Part shown: one piece after another, positions 46,990-58,068 of the stretch
How the letters are laid out: each line of letters opens with the position of its first letter
Position numbering within the stretch: position 1 is the first letter of the stretch
Source of the DNA: Litsea cubeba
Taxonomy: Eukaryota; Streptophyta; Magnoliopsida; Laurales; Lauraceae
Assembly (NCBI GenBank): GCA_012931725.1
Contig: CM022944.1
Span: 61,910,600 to 61,974,599, forward strand
Direction of reading: 5' to 3'
Length of the DNA stretch: 64,000 nucleotides
The notes under the pieces: generated by a model
Told to the model about the DNA's origin: nothing
The model's database searches: none
What the model saw: the letters and a program-made list of their open reading frames with translations, nothing else
Translations under genes and position numbers: made by a program

Positions 46990-47882
46990 TTGCTTTTACA
47001 GAAGAGAGCAAACCAAAGAAGGAAACAAGAAAGAGGTAAGTGTTACTAATTAGTAACCTTACCAAAAAGAAAGAAATTAGAAAGATTCTTTCCCAAAAGA
47101 AAGATATCTTGAGGGATTCTCACCAAGTAAAGATATTCTTAGATATTCTCTATCCAAAGGAGATATTTTTATATATTCTTTACAAAAATGACACCATATG
47201 AGATCTAAGCCATTCCAAAAGCTTAAGGTCCCATGGGTTAGCCCATATGAGCCAGGTTTGACCACCTACGCACTTTAAAGAAAAAAAGAAAATTTTTTTT
47301 AGGCTTTTAGTCAAAGAGAAATCCCTCTTACCAAGAGCTTACAAGCTTACAAAAATGGTTCCATGCCTCTTTTGAGTTGATTTGACCATACAAAAAAGAA
47401 CTCCAAGCCCCATGAGCTTTCAAAAATCAAACCATCCAGCCTCATATACCAAATTGAGCTAAAATCTTGAAATTGACATTCCACAACAATCCAAACCAAA
47501 TCTTGGTCCCCTAACTTGCCACATACAGCTTGTTAGGTCACAAGATCAAAACAAAATCGACCCCCAACATTCCACATACAGCTTGTTGGGTCACACGGTC
47601 AAAACCAAACCCGACTCCCTAACCTGCCACATACAGCTTGTTAGGTCACAAGGTCAAAACCAAATCCACATCCCCGATGTCATCTTCAAAACTTTGCCTC
47701 GAGATGGTACGTGATTCCTTTCACTACCATAAAATTTCCCTCGAAGCTCGAAAGGCTATAATACCAAAAGAAATACTGCTCAAAGACTCTTGGTCAAGTC
47801 ACAAGCTCTCCTTCAAAAGTCTCTTCGAGGCAGATCAACTACAAAAGTTAAGCAACTTGTCGCTGTACCTCGAGGGGGCATC
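46990..47882 (+). other. Region between antisense gene start and LTR of P2, with polypurine tract
   Basis: No gene. Three ~54-bp repeats with ccacatacagcttgttaggtcac start at 47518, 47571 and 47626 (four in P3 at 57125-57345). The polypurine tract CGAGGGGGCATC (47871-47882) directly precedes the LTR. The start-proximal side should hold the promoter of the antisense gene, but no strong TATA box remains. Confidence 0.7.
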
Positions 47883-49846
47883 TGTTGACACAAAAAATGT
47901 GTCGCTTTACCTCTCCAAACTCAAGAAAGCTACATGAAGCTGCAACCTGCCAAAAATAGGCAATGATACTTCCAAAAATCAAATCCTGTCAGAATCAAAC
48001 AATAACTACAAGATCCTTCAAGACAGCCAAAGGAGGAGTACACAAGAAGTTTCGGGCCATTTCAAAATCATTTGGCCTAACTTCGCATCTCCGATAGCTG
48101 AACAGGAGCTCCCGGCGGCGACAGTATCGAAGACACCAAAACTTCGATAAGAGCCTATGGATGGTCTCAAAATACATCCAAAAGGCTCCACGTCAAGTTC
48201 CAAGTTAAACCAACAACGTTTGACCCTCCATCAACCCTCAAACAGCTAAATGAAGCCTCTCGACGGCAAGAACCACCGAGGCCATCATTCATCAAAAAGA
48301 GCATATGGACAGCTTTAAAATGCTTACAAAGGGATACACGTCAAGTTTCAGGTCATTTCGACAACATTTGACCAGACTTTGACGCTCGGAAGCCAAATCA
48401 GGCCTCTCGATGGCGAAGGTTCCCGGGACCATGGTATCCAAGACATGGCCTGTGGATCATCTTAAAATGACTCCAATAGGTTCCCTGTCAAATTTCAAGT
48501 CAATCGGACATCGGTTGACCATACATCGAGGCGCCACATCTTCCTCGCGACAAAATTAAGTCTACTGGCGATAGGACCCCAAATGGCTTCAAAACTCAAA
48601 CAAAAGCCTATGGTTGGTCATATTTATTGCTCAGAAGGCTTCACCCCAAATTTCAGGTCATTCTGACACCATTTGACCTAGAATAATCCCAAAAGATGCG
48701 GCACGGCCCGCGACTCTTCAACTGCTCGGCGACCACTTAATGCAATTAATTGGCTAGCTTTATTATAGTCATTAATTCATTTCTTTGGACAGCCCAATTA
48801 GAAGCAAGCATCGGGAGTTACAAGTCAATTGATTCATGGCATTTAACCCATGGAACTCCTCCCATCATGGTGATTAAATGCCCTCAATCTCCACCGGCCA
48901 ATCAGAAGCCAAGGTCCAGGAGTTACAAAATAAAGGAATTAAACCTTGTAACTTCTCCCATTATGTGGTTTAATGATGATTAAAGCCCATAAACTCTCCT
49001 AAATGGCTACCAAGAGCCATAAATAGGAGAACACTCCAAAGAAATCCAGATTAGAAAAAATCAAACAACTCCTAGAGATCAGAATCAGATCAGCTTCCAA
49101 GCACAGAAAATCTAGAGAAAGAAAGAGAGAAAACTCTGCGAAAGTTCTGCACCGGCCACTGCTACAAGGTGACAAAAGTCCCTTGGGGGGTACCCCCCCC
49201 CCCCCAGGTCCTTGCCTTCTCCTTCTGCCTCTAATGGCTTAGACATGACTTTTCAGTCCGTATACTTAGCTTTTTATTGGACATAGGACCTCCATTTGGT
49301 CTTTGTCCTCTAAAAATCTGAGGTTATAGCCAAGCCAAGCGAATCAAGAGCATCCTCTGTTCTTATCTGCATGGATGATGGCAAAGTCCACATATGGCTT
49401 GCGACCGTCAATCTGAACGGGTCCCCCACAATCTCCTCAAAAGTTAGATCCTCCTTTTCTTGCTTTTCATTTTAGTTTGTATTTTTTTAAAAGAGACAAA
49501 AATCACAAATCTTGTCTGTCATTATTGATAAGAATTTAAATCGGCTATGAATGCCAAAAATTGGCTATAAATACCAAAACAATCGCCTTTCACAGCAAAT
49601 CAAGAAAATGTCTCTTTTCTTAAATATATGTGCAATGGAAAACTTGAAAGAAGTTGATTTCATTTTTACTTGCGAAGGTCGGTCTCCGAATCACCACTTG
49701 CAATTCCAAGTAAAATAGACAATCTAGCACACCCACACCAAAAAATGTTGATACCCGCTCCTTCCCCCCGGGCACGAAAGGGTCAGATCAAACGGACTCC
49801 CACGTCCGCCGACCTCGGTAGCACCGAGCAAGGAATGCGCGGTCCA
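47883..49846 (+). repeat. 3' LTR of P2 (1964 bp)
   Basis: Starts TGTTGACACAAAAAATGTG after the polypurine tract and ends TCCA at 49846. It holds the ~148-bp array (48010-48700), a decayed TATA (49020), the C-tract hairpin (49181-49208) and two GGCTATRAATGCCA motifs near 49541. Confidence 0.9.
48010..48700. repeat. ~148-bp degenerate array in P2 U3
   Basis: Same array as 56095-56735 in P3 (reversed). Each unit contains a tttcaggtcatttcgacaacatttgacc-like block and a gccgagaggc-like block. Confidence 0.75.
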
Positions 49847-49851
49847 TCAAA

Positions 49852-51484
49852 GTTTTTCAAAAGAAATCCATCAGGATTGAAATTCCGGTCAACCTTCGGT
49901 TGGCTTGTCAGTTAACCGACAGGGTCATGTCGGTCGATCGACAAGCTGACGGACGGCTAGCCGAGTTCAGGAATGGGGAGAAAACAGCTCTCGGGAATTG
50001 GAACCGAGGGGCTGTCGGCTGACCGACACTTCAGCATCAGAAACTACAGAAAATTACAGCTCTCTGGAATTGGAATCGTGAGGCTGTCGGCTCGCTGTCG
50101 GTTGGATGTCGGCTGACCGACAGCTGCAAACACAACATTTCTGAAGCTATTTTTCGGTCCTTTCTTCCCCCAAACATTCCTCCTTTCTATACTTCTATTC
50201 CCTGCAATAAAATGAGCTAAAAAGCTCCTCCAATTCATCACTACAATCCCATCATTTGACCTCATTCATTCTTCCATCAAATCATCCATAAAATTGGATC
50301 CAACCTCTTCATCCCATCCACATTCAACCAAGAGAAATCCATCGCATGAAACAAGTCAAAACATAATACAAATGAGATATCATTTTCAAGAAAGCAATAT
50401 ATTAACAAGATACACTAATGAGTGTATTTCAAATCTCAATAAAAGCATGTCATGAAGTAAAGCTTTAAGTAATAAAATCATTAATGAAAGCTAAACATTT
50501 GCATAAAACATGATCAATGAAAATAAATCATTTCATCCACTTGCCTTGGTCCAAGCTAATGCAAATCAAGCTCCAATCACCTCTTAAGCCAAAATAAAAA
50601 ACCTATACAAAAACCCCCAAATACAAACTCTAAAATCAAATCAAAACAAAAGGAAAACTTCCAATAATCAAGATAAAGCTTCTCAAAGGCTACACAAATC
50701 TAGGAGATGGAGAGAATCACCTACATGGAAGACCTTCAAATAGACAAGGCTAGCTCAATGGAAATCTCAAAGTTGATGGATTGCTCTATAAATGGTACCA
50801 AGAGGAAGCTCTCGAGAAGGTGAAAAAGATTTGTGAAGCTCCTTTCTCAATTTGGCAAGAGCTTGATGGTGTTATGAGATGAAGAAGGGAAGAAGAAGGG
50901 AGGCACAAGGTGGCAGCTGGAATCTCTTCTCTTGGAACAATTTTTAGGTCAAGAAATGGGATGGAGAAGATGGGTTCGCTTTTATACAAAGAGGAGAGTG
51001 GGTCCACAACTTAAAATACCTCTCGGGCTCAAAACATCGATTTCGGGGCTTCAAATGATCTCGACGAAGAAGACAAAGTTGTTCAACAAAATTTCTAGTT
51101 TCAAAAAAGTGTATGTTTTGCGGGTTTTGGTGACATCGAAAATAGTTTCCAGATTTTGGGTACGATTTTGCCCTCAATTGAGAAAAGCCGGGTTTCGGGG
51201 CCTCCAATGTGAATGAGGTCAACATGAAAGTTGAAAAGATAAAAAAGATAAGTCCAACGGGATTAAAATAAGAATTTAAAGAAATCAAGAATAAACTCCC
51301 AAGCTCACCCAAAATCATAATAAGAACCCCCAAAGCAAATCAAGAAGGTTCTCAAAATCTTTCAAACCAAAGAAAAGGTATTTTAAACTCAGAAAGTCAA
51401 TCGAACAACTGCAAAATCCAATGAGAAAACTAATCCACAAATAAAACCACACTAAACCAAGAAATCTGGGGTCGGGTTCTCACA
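49852..51484 (-). repeat. 3' LTR of element C, partial
   Basis: In sense starts TGTGAGAACCCGACCCCAG at 51484 and is cut at 49852 by P2. It contains TGTCGGTCGATCGACA (49928-49943, one mismatch) and further gtcgg/ccgac half sites up to about 50130. No gene. Confidence 0.88.
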
Positions 51485-53169
51485 CTTATGGAAACAATCC
51501 ATAGTAGCATGGTAACCTGCTAACCAATCCATCCCTAGGATGATATCAAAATCCTGCATCTCCAATAAAATGAGATTCGCTGGCAATACTACTTCTCCTA
51601 TCTTAACTGGACAACTAGGTTAAAAATTTCTACACACAACTTCTTTACCTACTGGGGTAGCCACAGTCAAAATGAAATCCAACTCTCTATTATGCATATC
51701 TATCAACTTAGCAAATTTTGAAGATAGGAATGGTGAGTAGAGCCAGGGTCAAACAAAATCCTAGCATCAAAACCACAGATGAGAAGTGTACCTTCCACTA
51801 CATTGCTTTCCTCCTCTGCATCAGCTCTATTGACAGCATAGAGTTGAGCCCTCTGGTGTGGCCTGTTCTGTCCTTGCTGCTGTCTGCGGTGCTGTGCATT
51901 CCTGTTCTGATTCTGAGGCCGCTGATTTTGATTCTGCCCTTGTTGACGAGCCTGTTGATGCTGTTGTTGTGGTCTGTACTGCTATTGTGGTGCTTGTTGT
52001 TATAGTGGCCTTGCCTGATTTTGCACAACTAGTACATTCTGAGGTTGTGCTTGATGTTGTGCTCCTTGCTGCTGTCTATTCTGTCTTTCTGGCCTCGGGC
52101 ATTCCCTCATCTGGAGGTCCATTGAACCACATCTAAAACATGCCCCCGTGATACAATGGCATTGGGCATTCCCATGATATTTCCCACAGTGGATGCAAAC
52201 CCCTGGATTCTGTACATTCTGTTCTTGTCTTGGCCTCTTATTCTAATTGTTCCTCTGCTGGTGGCCCTGGCCCTTTCCTTGAACTCTGAGAATCTTGTTG
52301 TGGAAGTTCTCAAACTTATAGGCTCTCTTGACAGCTTCCTCAAATGTTGTTGGTGGTGTAATCCCGGTAGCATCCTTCTCTATGTTCGGGTGAAGTCCCT
52401 CAAGGAATTTTGATATCTTCTTTTGTACCGTATCTACCAACCCTGGGGCATATCGAGACAGTCTCTCGAACTTGGTGAGGTACTCTTGAATTGTCATATT
52501 ACCTTGCACGAGTTGCTGGAACTCAACTGCTTTTTGCCTCTTCACATGAGCTAGTACATATTTCTCTCCAAATTGTCTCTTGAAGTTAGTCCAAGCTTCT
52601 GCATCAGCCATTGTCATGTACTCTGCCTTAATGGTCTTCCACCATATATCTGCCAAGCCCGTGAACATAAAAGCTGCAAGCTGCACTTGTTCTACGCCCG
52701 TACATGTGAAGATTTCGAATATATTCTCCGTGTGCTCAAGCCGATCATTTGTTATCATTGGATCCTCTATTCCCATGAACTCCTTCGGGCCTCTCTTCTT
52801 GAACCATTCGTACAACACATTGGGATCATTCCCTCTATTGTTGACCGGACCCGTTGGTGCAACTGGAATTGGTTCTAGTCTCCTCTCTAGGACACCTAAC
52901 AACTGTGCCTGCATTCGGGCCATCTCCCTAGCATGATCTTCGTCTTTCTTGGCCATTTGCTCTTGTAATCTGGTCTGTGTCTCATGTGCTTGAGCCTGTA
53001 ACCTTGCCTGGTTGTCATTTGCCTGCCTTTGTTGATCTATCATACCCTGCATCATTTGTTGAAACTGATTTTGCATATTGTTATCATGTGTATTCTCTAC
53101 AATAGGCCATGTGTTTTCACTGTTACTAGCAACGTGATTACTGCTTGCTGCTCGTTTGTGAGGTGGCAT
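51485..53169 (-). pseudogene. Gag-protease of element C
   Basis: ATG at 53169 (MPPHKRAASSN). A Gln/Met/Ala-rich coiled coil is followed by a retrotransposon gag domain (ADIWWKTI, TNFKRQF) and basic residues. A stop at 52243-52245 precedes two zinc-knuckle-like motifs (CIHCGKYHGNAQC and CFRCGSMDLQMREC). The protease follows with LFDPGSTHSPF (near 51760) and ILGMDWLA. The frame ends where the sequence runs directly into the 3' LTR. The gag type and FDPGSTHS motif fit the Tekay/Del group. Confidence 0.85.
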
Positions 53170-53317
53170 AACGCTGTAGAACAAATTGTTATCACATATA
53201 CATTTAAACATAGGGTGGTTACACATTGCTCACACGATTCTATCTAACGAGACTCTAACGAATCCTCGCCACGTACTTAAGATTTCTAGTTTCTTTTACT
53301 TGCCTGAAACATGTCCC

Positions 53318-53329
53318 GCTCTGATACCA
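53318..53329 (-). other. tRNA-iMet primer-binding site of element C
   Basis: Minus strand TGGTATCAGAGC, three bases after the LTR end. The leader 53170-53317 holds nothing else I can identify. Confidence 0.88.
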
Positions 53330-53332
53330 GTC

Positions 53333-55137
53333 TATCGCAACCCCGAACCGGGTTATGAGCCTAATCCGGGATCCGACTAATGATGTCATGCCACGTGCAT
53401 CTCTTAAGAAAAACATTTATCCGTGCACGTGATTTCCCATAGGGTTCCGCAGTGAGGATTACACATCCAAGTCAATCACATATACAAGCCATGTACATTT
53501 TCAATATGCGGAAGCGTGTAGTAAACCATGTTAGTACCATTCCATTTCACAACATGACTGAATTATATTTAATATGACAAGATATCAGAATGAGCAATGA
53601 TCATTAGCATATTTCCCAAAAGTAAAGTTAAATGTTTATACAAAAGATCAATTAATTAGTTGCCCCAAAAATAATGGCCAACAAAGACCAGTACAACCAA
53701 ATAATAAACCCAAAGGATGTCGTTCTCAAAGCTAGATCGGATGTCTACATTACATCGTTCGTTTGCCACTCGATTACTCGTTGCGGCTCATCAACCGCCT
53801 CCTCAGGTTCCTCCTCAAAGGCAATGGGTTCGGGACCTGAGTACCAAAATAAAATGGATCAGACACGACGGTCTGGCAGGTGGGTGAAAAGATATAACAA
53901 ATATACAAAACAAAGATACCTTGATAGAGTGTAGAAAACCTATATATAAGTTAATGAATTTCATAAAAGTAAATGCATCATTTGTCAAGAAAATGTATGA
54001 ACAATATAAAGCACGTAAGGCTGTCGGTCAACCGACATTAGGCTATCGGTCAGCCGACAGCTGACTCAAAAAAATCTGGCAGATTGCAGCTCTTTGGAAA
54101 TGGAGCCGAGAGTCTATCGGTTGGTTGTCGGTCGACCGACATTTGGGATGTCGGTAGGCCGACAGTTGACCCACAGAAATTCTGACAGATTACAGCTCTC
54201 TGGAAAAGGAACTGACGAGTTGTCGATTGGCTGTCGGTCGACTGACATTGGGATGTCGGTCAGCCGACGGCTGACCCATAAAAATTCTGACAGATTGCAG
54301 TTCTCTGGAAAAGAAGCCGACGGGTTGTTGGTTGGCTGTCGGTCGACCGACATTGGGATGTCGGTAAGCCTACGGCTGACCGAGAACGAACCGACGCTGC
54401 ACAGTCAGTTCCGTTTCAAGTCAGATTTCACATTTTTCCTTTCCTTCTTCCATCCCATCTTTCTATACATTTGAGCGTCCTTTCTCACAACTTTAGAGGT
54501 CTCAAAAACCTCATTAAAACTCTATGAAATCCTCCATTCAAACCTCCTTTCCATCCTCCAATCCATTCACATTCAACCATAAGAAAGAGATTCAACAATA
54601 TGGATATCCACATGAAGTGAAATCAATATCTGATTTAAAACAAATCCACAATGTAGGCTAAGTACATTCATATGCATATTTTTAAATCAATGATAACCAA
54701 ATAGGGAAAACATATGCTAAAAACCATAATGAAACCACATTAATCATAACACATTAATAATTAAGATTGTCGATTCATGCATTTGCCTTAGGTCCAAGCT
54801 AATGCAAATCAAGCCCTCTAATCACTCTCCAAGCAAAAATCATTAACCTATACAAAAACCCCCAAATACAAGCCCTAAAACATCAAAACCAAGAAATACA
54901 AATAAAAGTTTCCAATAAAAGAAATGGAGCTTCTCTAGGGCCATACAAGCACAAATCTATAAGCTTTTAAGAAAGATTACATACTTGAAAGTTCTTCAAA
55001 TGAGCAAGGAAGACTCAAGGAAAACTCGAAGTTGACGGATTGCTCTAAAAATAGTTTCAAAAGAAAGCTCTCGAGAAGGTGAACAATATTCATGAAGCTC
55101 TCATCTTGATTTGGCAAAGTTTTGAGGTGATTTGTAA
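53333..55137 (-). repeat. 5' LTR of element C, 3'-sense part
   Basis: Starts (plus) TATCGCAACCCCGAACCGGG, where the usual TG has become TA. It carries the palindrome array 54018-54390 and is cut at 55137 by P3, with likely duplication TGTAA at 55133-55137. No gene. Confidence 0.88.
54018..54390. repeat. ~105-bp tandem array with embedded palindromes in LTR C
   Basis: cagattRcagctctYtgg starts at 54080, 54186 and 54291 (106 and 105 bp). Perfect 16-bp palindromes TGTCGGTCGACCGACA lie at 54126-54141 and 54337-54352, with degenerate copies between. Confidence 0.85.
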
Positions 55138-56891
55138 TGGACAATGCTTCTGCTCGGTTCTACCGAGGTCGGCGGACGTGGGAGTCCGTTTCGGTCCGAC
55201 CTTTCGTAACCGGGGGGCAGAGGCCTGCATCAACATTTCTTTTGTGTGGGTGTGCCAGATTTTCTATTTTACTTGGAATTGCAAGTGGTGATCCGGAGAT
55301 CAACCTTCGCAAGTAAAACGGAAATCAACTTCTTTCAAGTTTTGCATTGCACATATATTTAAGAAAAGATACATTTTTCTTGATTTGCCGTGAAAGGCGA
55401 TTTTTTGGCATTTATAGCCGATTTTGGCATTTATAGCCGATTTACAATTCTTATCAGTAATGAAAGACAAGAGTTGTGATTTTTGTCTCTTTTGGAAAAA
55501 ATACAAACTACAATGAAAAATAAGAAAATGAGGATCTAACTTCTCAGGAGATTTGTGGGGGACTCGTTCAGATTGATGGTCGTAAGCCATGTGTGGACTT
55601 CGCCATCATCCATGCAGATGAGAACAGAGGATGCTCTTGATTCGCTTGGCTTGGCTATAACCTCAGGTTTTTAAAGGACAAAGACCAAAAGGAGGTCCTA
55701 TGTCCAATAAAAAACCAAGTAGACGGGCTGAAAAGCCACGTCTAAGCCATTGGAGGCAGAAGGAGAAGGCAAGGACCTTAAGGGGGATACCCCCAAGGGA
55801 CTTTTGTCACCTTGTAGCGGTGGTCGGTGTAGAACTTCTGTGGAGTTTTCTCTCTTTCTTTCTCTGCATTTCTGTGCTTTTTTCTGATCTGGTCGGTACC
55901 CCCCAAGGGACTTTTATTCTTTTTTTCTTCTATATTTTTCTTTGACATTTTTTATCATTTATTGGCCTGATTTCCCTGTAGAAAACCTGATGAGAATCCT
56001 TGCATTTTGGTTTGCAAAGTTTCCTAATTTTCCGGGAAAGCCGAAGACTTTGCCGCGCAAAGCTGCCGATTTTCCGTCAGAAGCTGAAACTGGGTCAAAC
56101 GATGTCGGAATGACCTGAAATTTGGGGTGAACCCTCCTGAACAATAAATAAGACCAACCATAGGCTTCTATTTGAGTTTTGAAGCCGTTTGGGGTCCTAT
56201 CACTAGTAGACTTGTTTTTGTCGCGATGAAGATGTCGCGGCTTGATGTGCGGTCAACCGAAGTCCAATTGACTTGAAATTTGACAGGGAACCTATTGGAG
56301 TCATTTAAAGATGATCCATAGGCTCTGTCTTGGAAACCATGGTCTCAGGGAGCTTCGCCGCCGAGAGGTCTGATTTGGCTTCCGAGCGTCAAAGTCTAGT
56401 CAAATGTTGTCGAAATGACCTGAAATTTGACGTGTAGCCGTTTGTAAGCATTTTGAAGCCGTCCATGTGCTTTATCTGATGAGTGATGGACTTGATGATT
56501 CTCGCCGCCGAGAGGCTTGATTTAGCTGTTCGAGGGTTGATGTAGGGTCAAACGTTGTCGGTTTGACTCGGAACTTGACGTAGAGCCTTTTGGATGTATT
56601 TTGAGACCTTCCATCGGCTCTGATCGAAGATTTGGTGTCTCCGATGCTTTCGCCGCCGGGAGCTCTTTTTCAGCTGCCGGAGAAGCGAAGTTAGGCCAAA
56701 TGATTTTGAAATGGCCCGAAACTTCTTGTGTACTCCTCTTTTGGCTGTCTTGAAGGATCTTGTAGTTTTTGTTTGATTCTGACAAGATTTGATATTTGGA
56801 AGTAGCATTGCCTATTTATGGCAGGCTGCGACTTCATGTAGCTTTCTGGATTTTGAAGAAGCAAAGTGACACATTTTTTTTTGTGTCAACA
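55138..56891 (-). repeat. 3' LTR of P3
   Basis: Plus boundaries TGGACAATGC at 55138 and ...GTGTCAACA at 56891. A deletion near 55900, flanked by repeated ccccccaaggga, removed the TATA region relative to P2. Confidence 0.88.
56095..56735. repeat. ~148-bp tandem array in P3 U3
   Basis: gtcaaacgttgtcg-aatgacctgaaatttgac-like blocks start near 56095, 56253, 56398, 56546 and 56694 (158, 145, 148, 148 bp). Each is followed by a gccgccgagaggc block. Confidence 0.8.
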
Positions 56892-58068
56892 AATGCCCCA
56901 TCGAGGTGCAGCGACGAGTTGCTTAACTTTTGTAGTCGATGTGCCTCTAAGAGATTTTTCGAAGGAGAGCTTGTGACTTGACCAAGAGTCTTTGAGTAGT
57001 CGTTCTTTTGGTATTTGTAGCCCTTTGAACTTCCAAGGGAATTTTTATGGTAGTGAAAGGGATCACGTACCATCTCGAGGCAAAGTTTTGAAGATGACAT
57101 CACGGATGTGGATTTGGGTTTTGACCTTGTGACCTAACAAGCTGTGTGTGGTAGGTTAGGGGGTCGGGTTTGGTTTTGACCGTGTGACCCAACAGCTGTA
57201 TGTGGAATGTTGGGGGGTCGATTTTGGGTTTGATCTTGTGACCTAACAGGCTATATGTGGCAAGTTAGGGGATCGGGTTTTGGCTTTTGGTTTTGGTCTT
57301 GTGACCTAACAAGCTGTATGTGGCAAGTTAGGGGACCAGGATTTGGTTTGGATTTTTGTGGAATGTCAATTTCTAGATTTTGGCTCAATTTGGTATATGA
57401 GGGCGGATGGTTTAATTTCTAGAAGCTCATGGGGCTTGAAATTCTTTTTTGTATGGTCCAATCAACTCAAAAGAGGCATGGAACCATTTTTGTAAGCTCT
57501 TGGTAAGAGGGATTTCTCTTTGACTAAAAGACCAAATTTTTGTTTAGTGCCTAGGTGATCAAAGCTGGCTCATATGGGCTAACCCATGGGACTTTAAGCT
57601 TTTGAAATGGCTTAGATCTCATATGGTGTCATTTTTGTAAAGAATATCTAAAAACATCTCCTTTGGATAGAGAATATCTAAGAATATCTTTATTAGGAGA
57701 GAATCTCTCATGTTCCCTTTATTTTGGGAGAGAATATCTCAAGATATCTTCCTTTGGGAGAGAATCTCTCATTGATCCTATCTTTTGGGAGAGAATCTCT
57801 CATTGATTTCTTTTTGGGAGAGAATCCCTCATGATATCTTTCTTTTGGGAAAGAAGCTTTCTAATTTCTTTCTTTTGATAAGGTTACTAATTAGTAACAC
57901 TTACCTCTTTCTTTTTTCCTTCTTTGGTTTGTCCTCTTCTATAAGAGCAAGGAGGAGATTGGATCTCTTGCTCTTATTGCTTTCTTTTGCAACAATCCCA
58001 AGAGGGCTTCAAGACCAAGAGTCATTCTTCTTCAAGATCTTCAAAACTTTTCTTCTTCTTCCTCATCA
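56892..58068. other. P3 polypurine tract and region upstream of the antisense gene
   Basis: Polypurine tract (minus CCTCGATGGGGCATT) at 56892-56907. Four ~55-bp repeats at 57125-57345 and six ~30-bp gggagagaatctctc repeats at 57695-57865. TTCTATAAGAGC near 57937-57948 is the best TATA candidate, about 125 bp before the gene ATG at 58069. No ORF of note. Confidence 0.65.

Larger units (their letters stand above)
31227..49846 (+). mobile_element. Tat-type element P, copy 2 (right part)
   Basis: Plus-strand element interrupted at its left by P1. Order: gag pieces, protease, linker, integrase, repeat arrays, antisense gene, polypurine tract and 3' LTR (47883-49846). RT and RNase H are deleted. 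Nested inside are a solo copia LTR and solo LTR E. It ends in LTR C with likely duplication TCAAA (49847-49851). Confidence 0.9.
49852..55137 (-). mobile_element. Element C: chromovirus-type element with gag-protease only
   Basis: Minus strand: 5' LTR at 53333-55137 (cut by P3), primer site at 53318-53329, gag-protease at 51485-53169, then the 3' LTR at 49852-51484 (cut by P2). RT, RNase H and integrase are deleted. The LTR overlap between 50.0-50.9 kb and 54.0-55.1 kb looks strongly diverged (perhaps 80-85% identity by eye), so it is the oldest element here. Confidence 0.88.
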
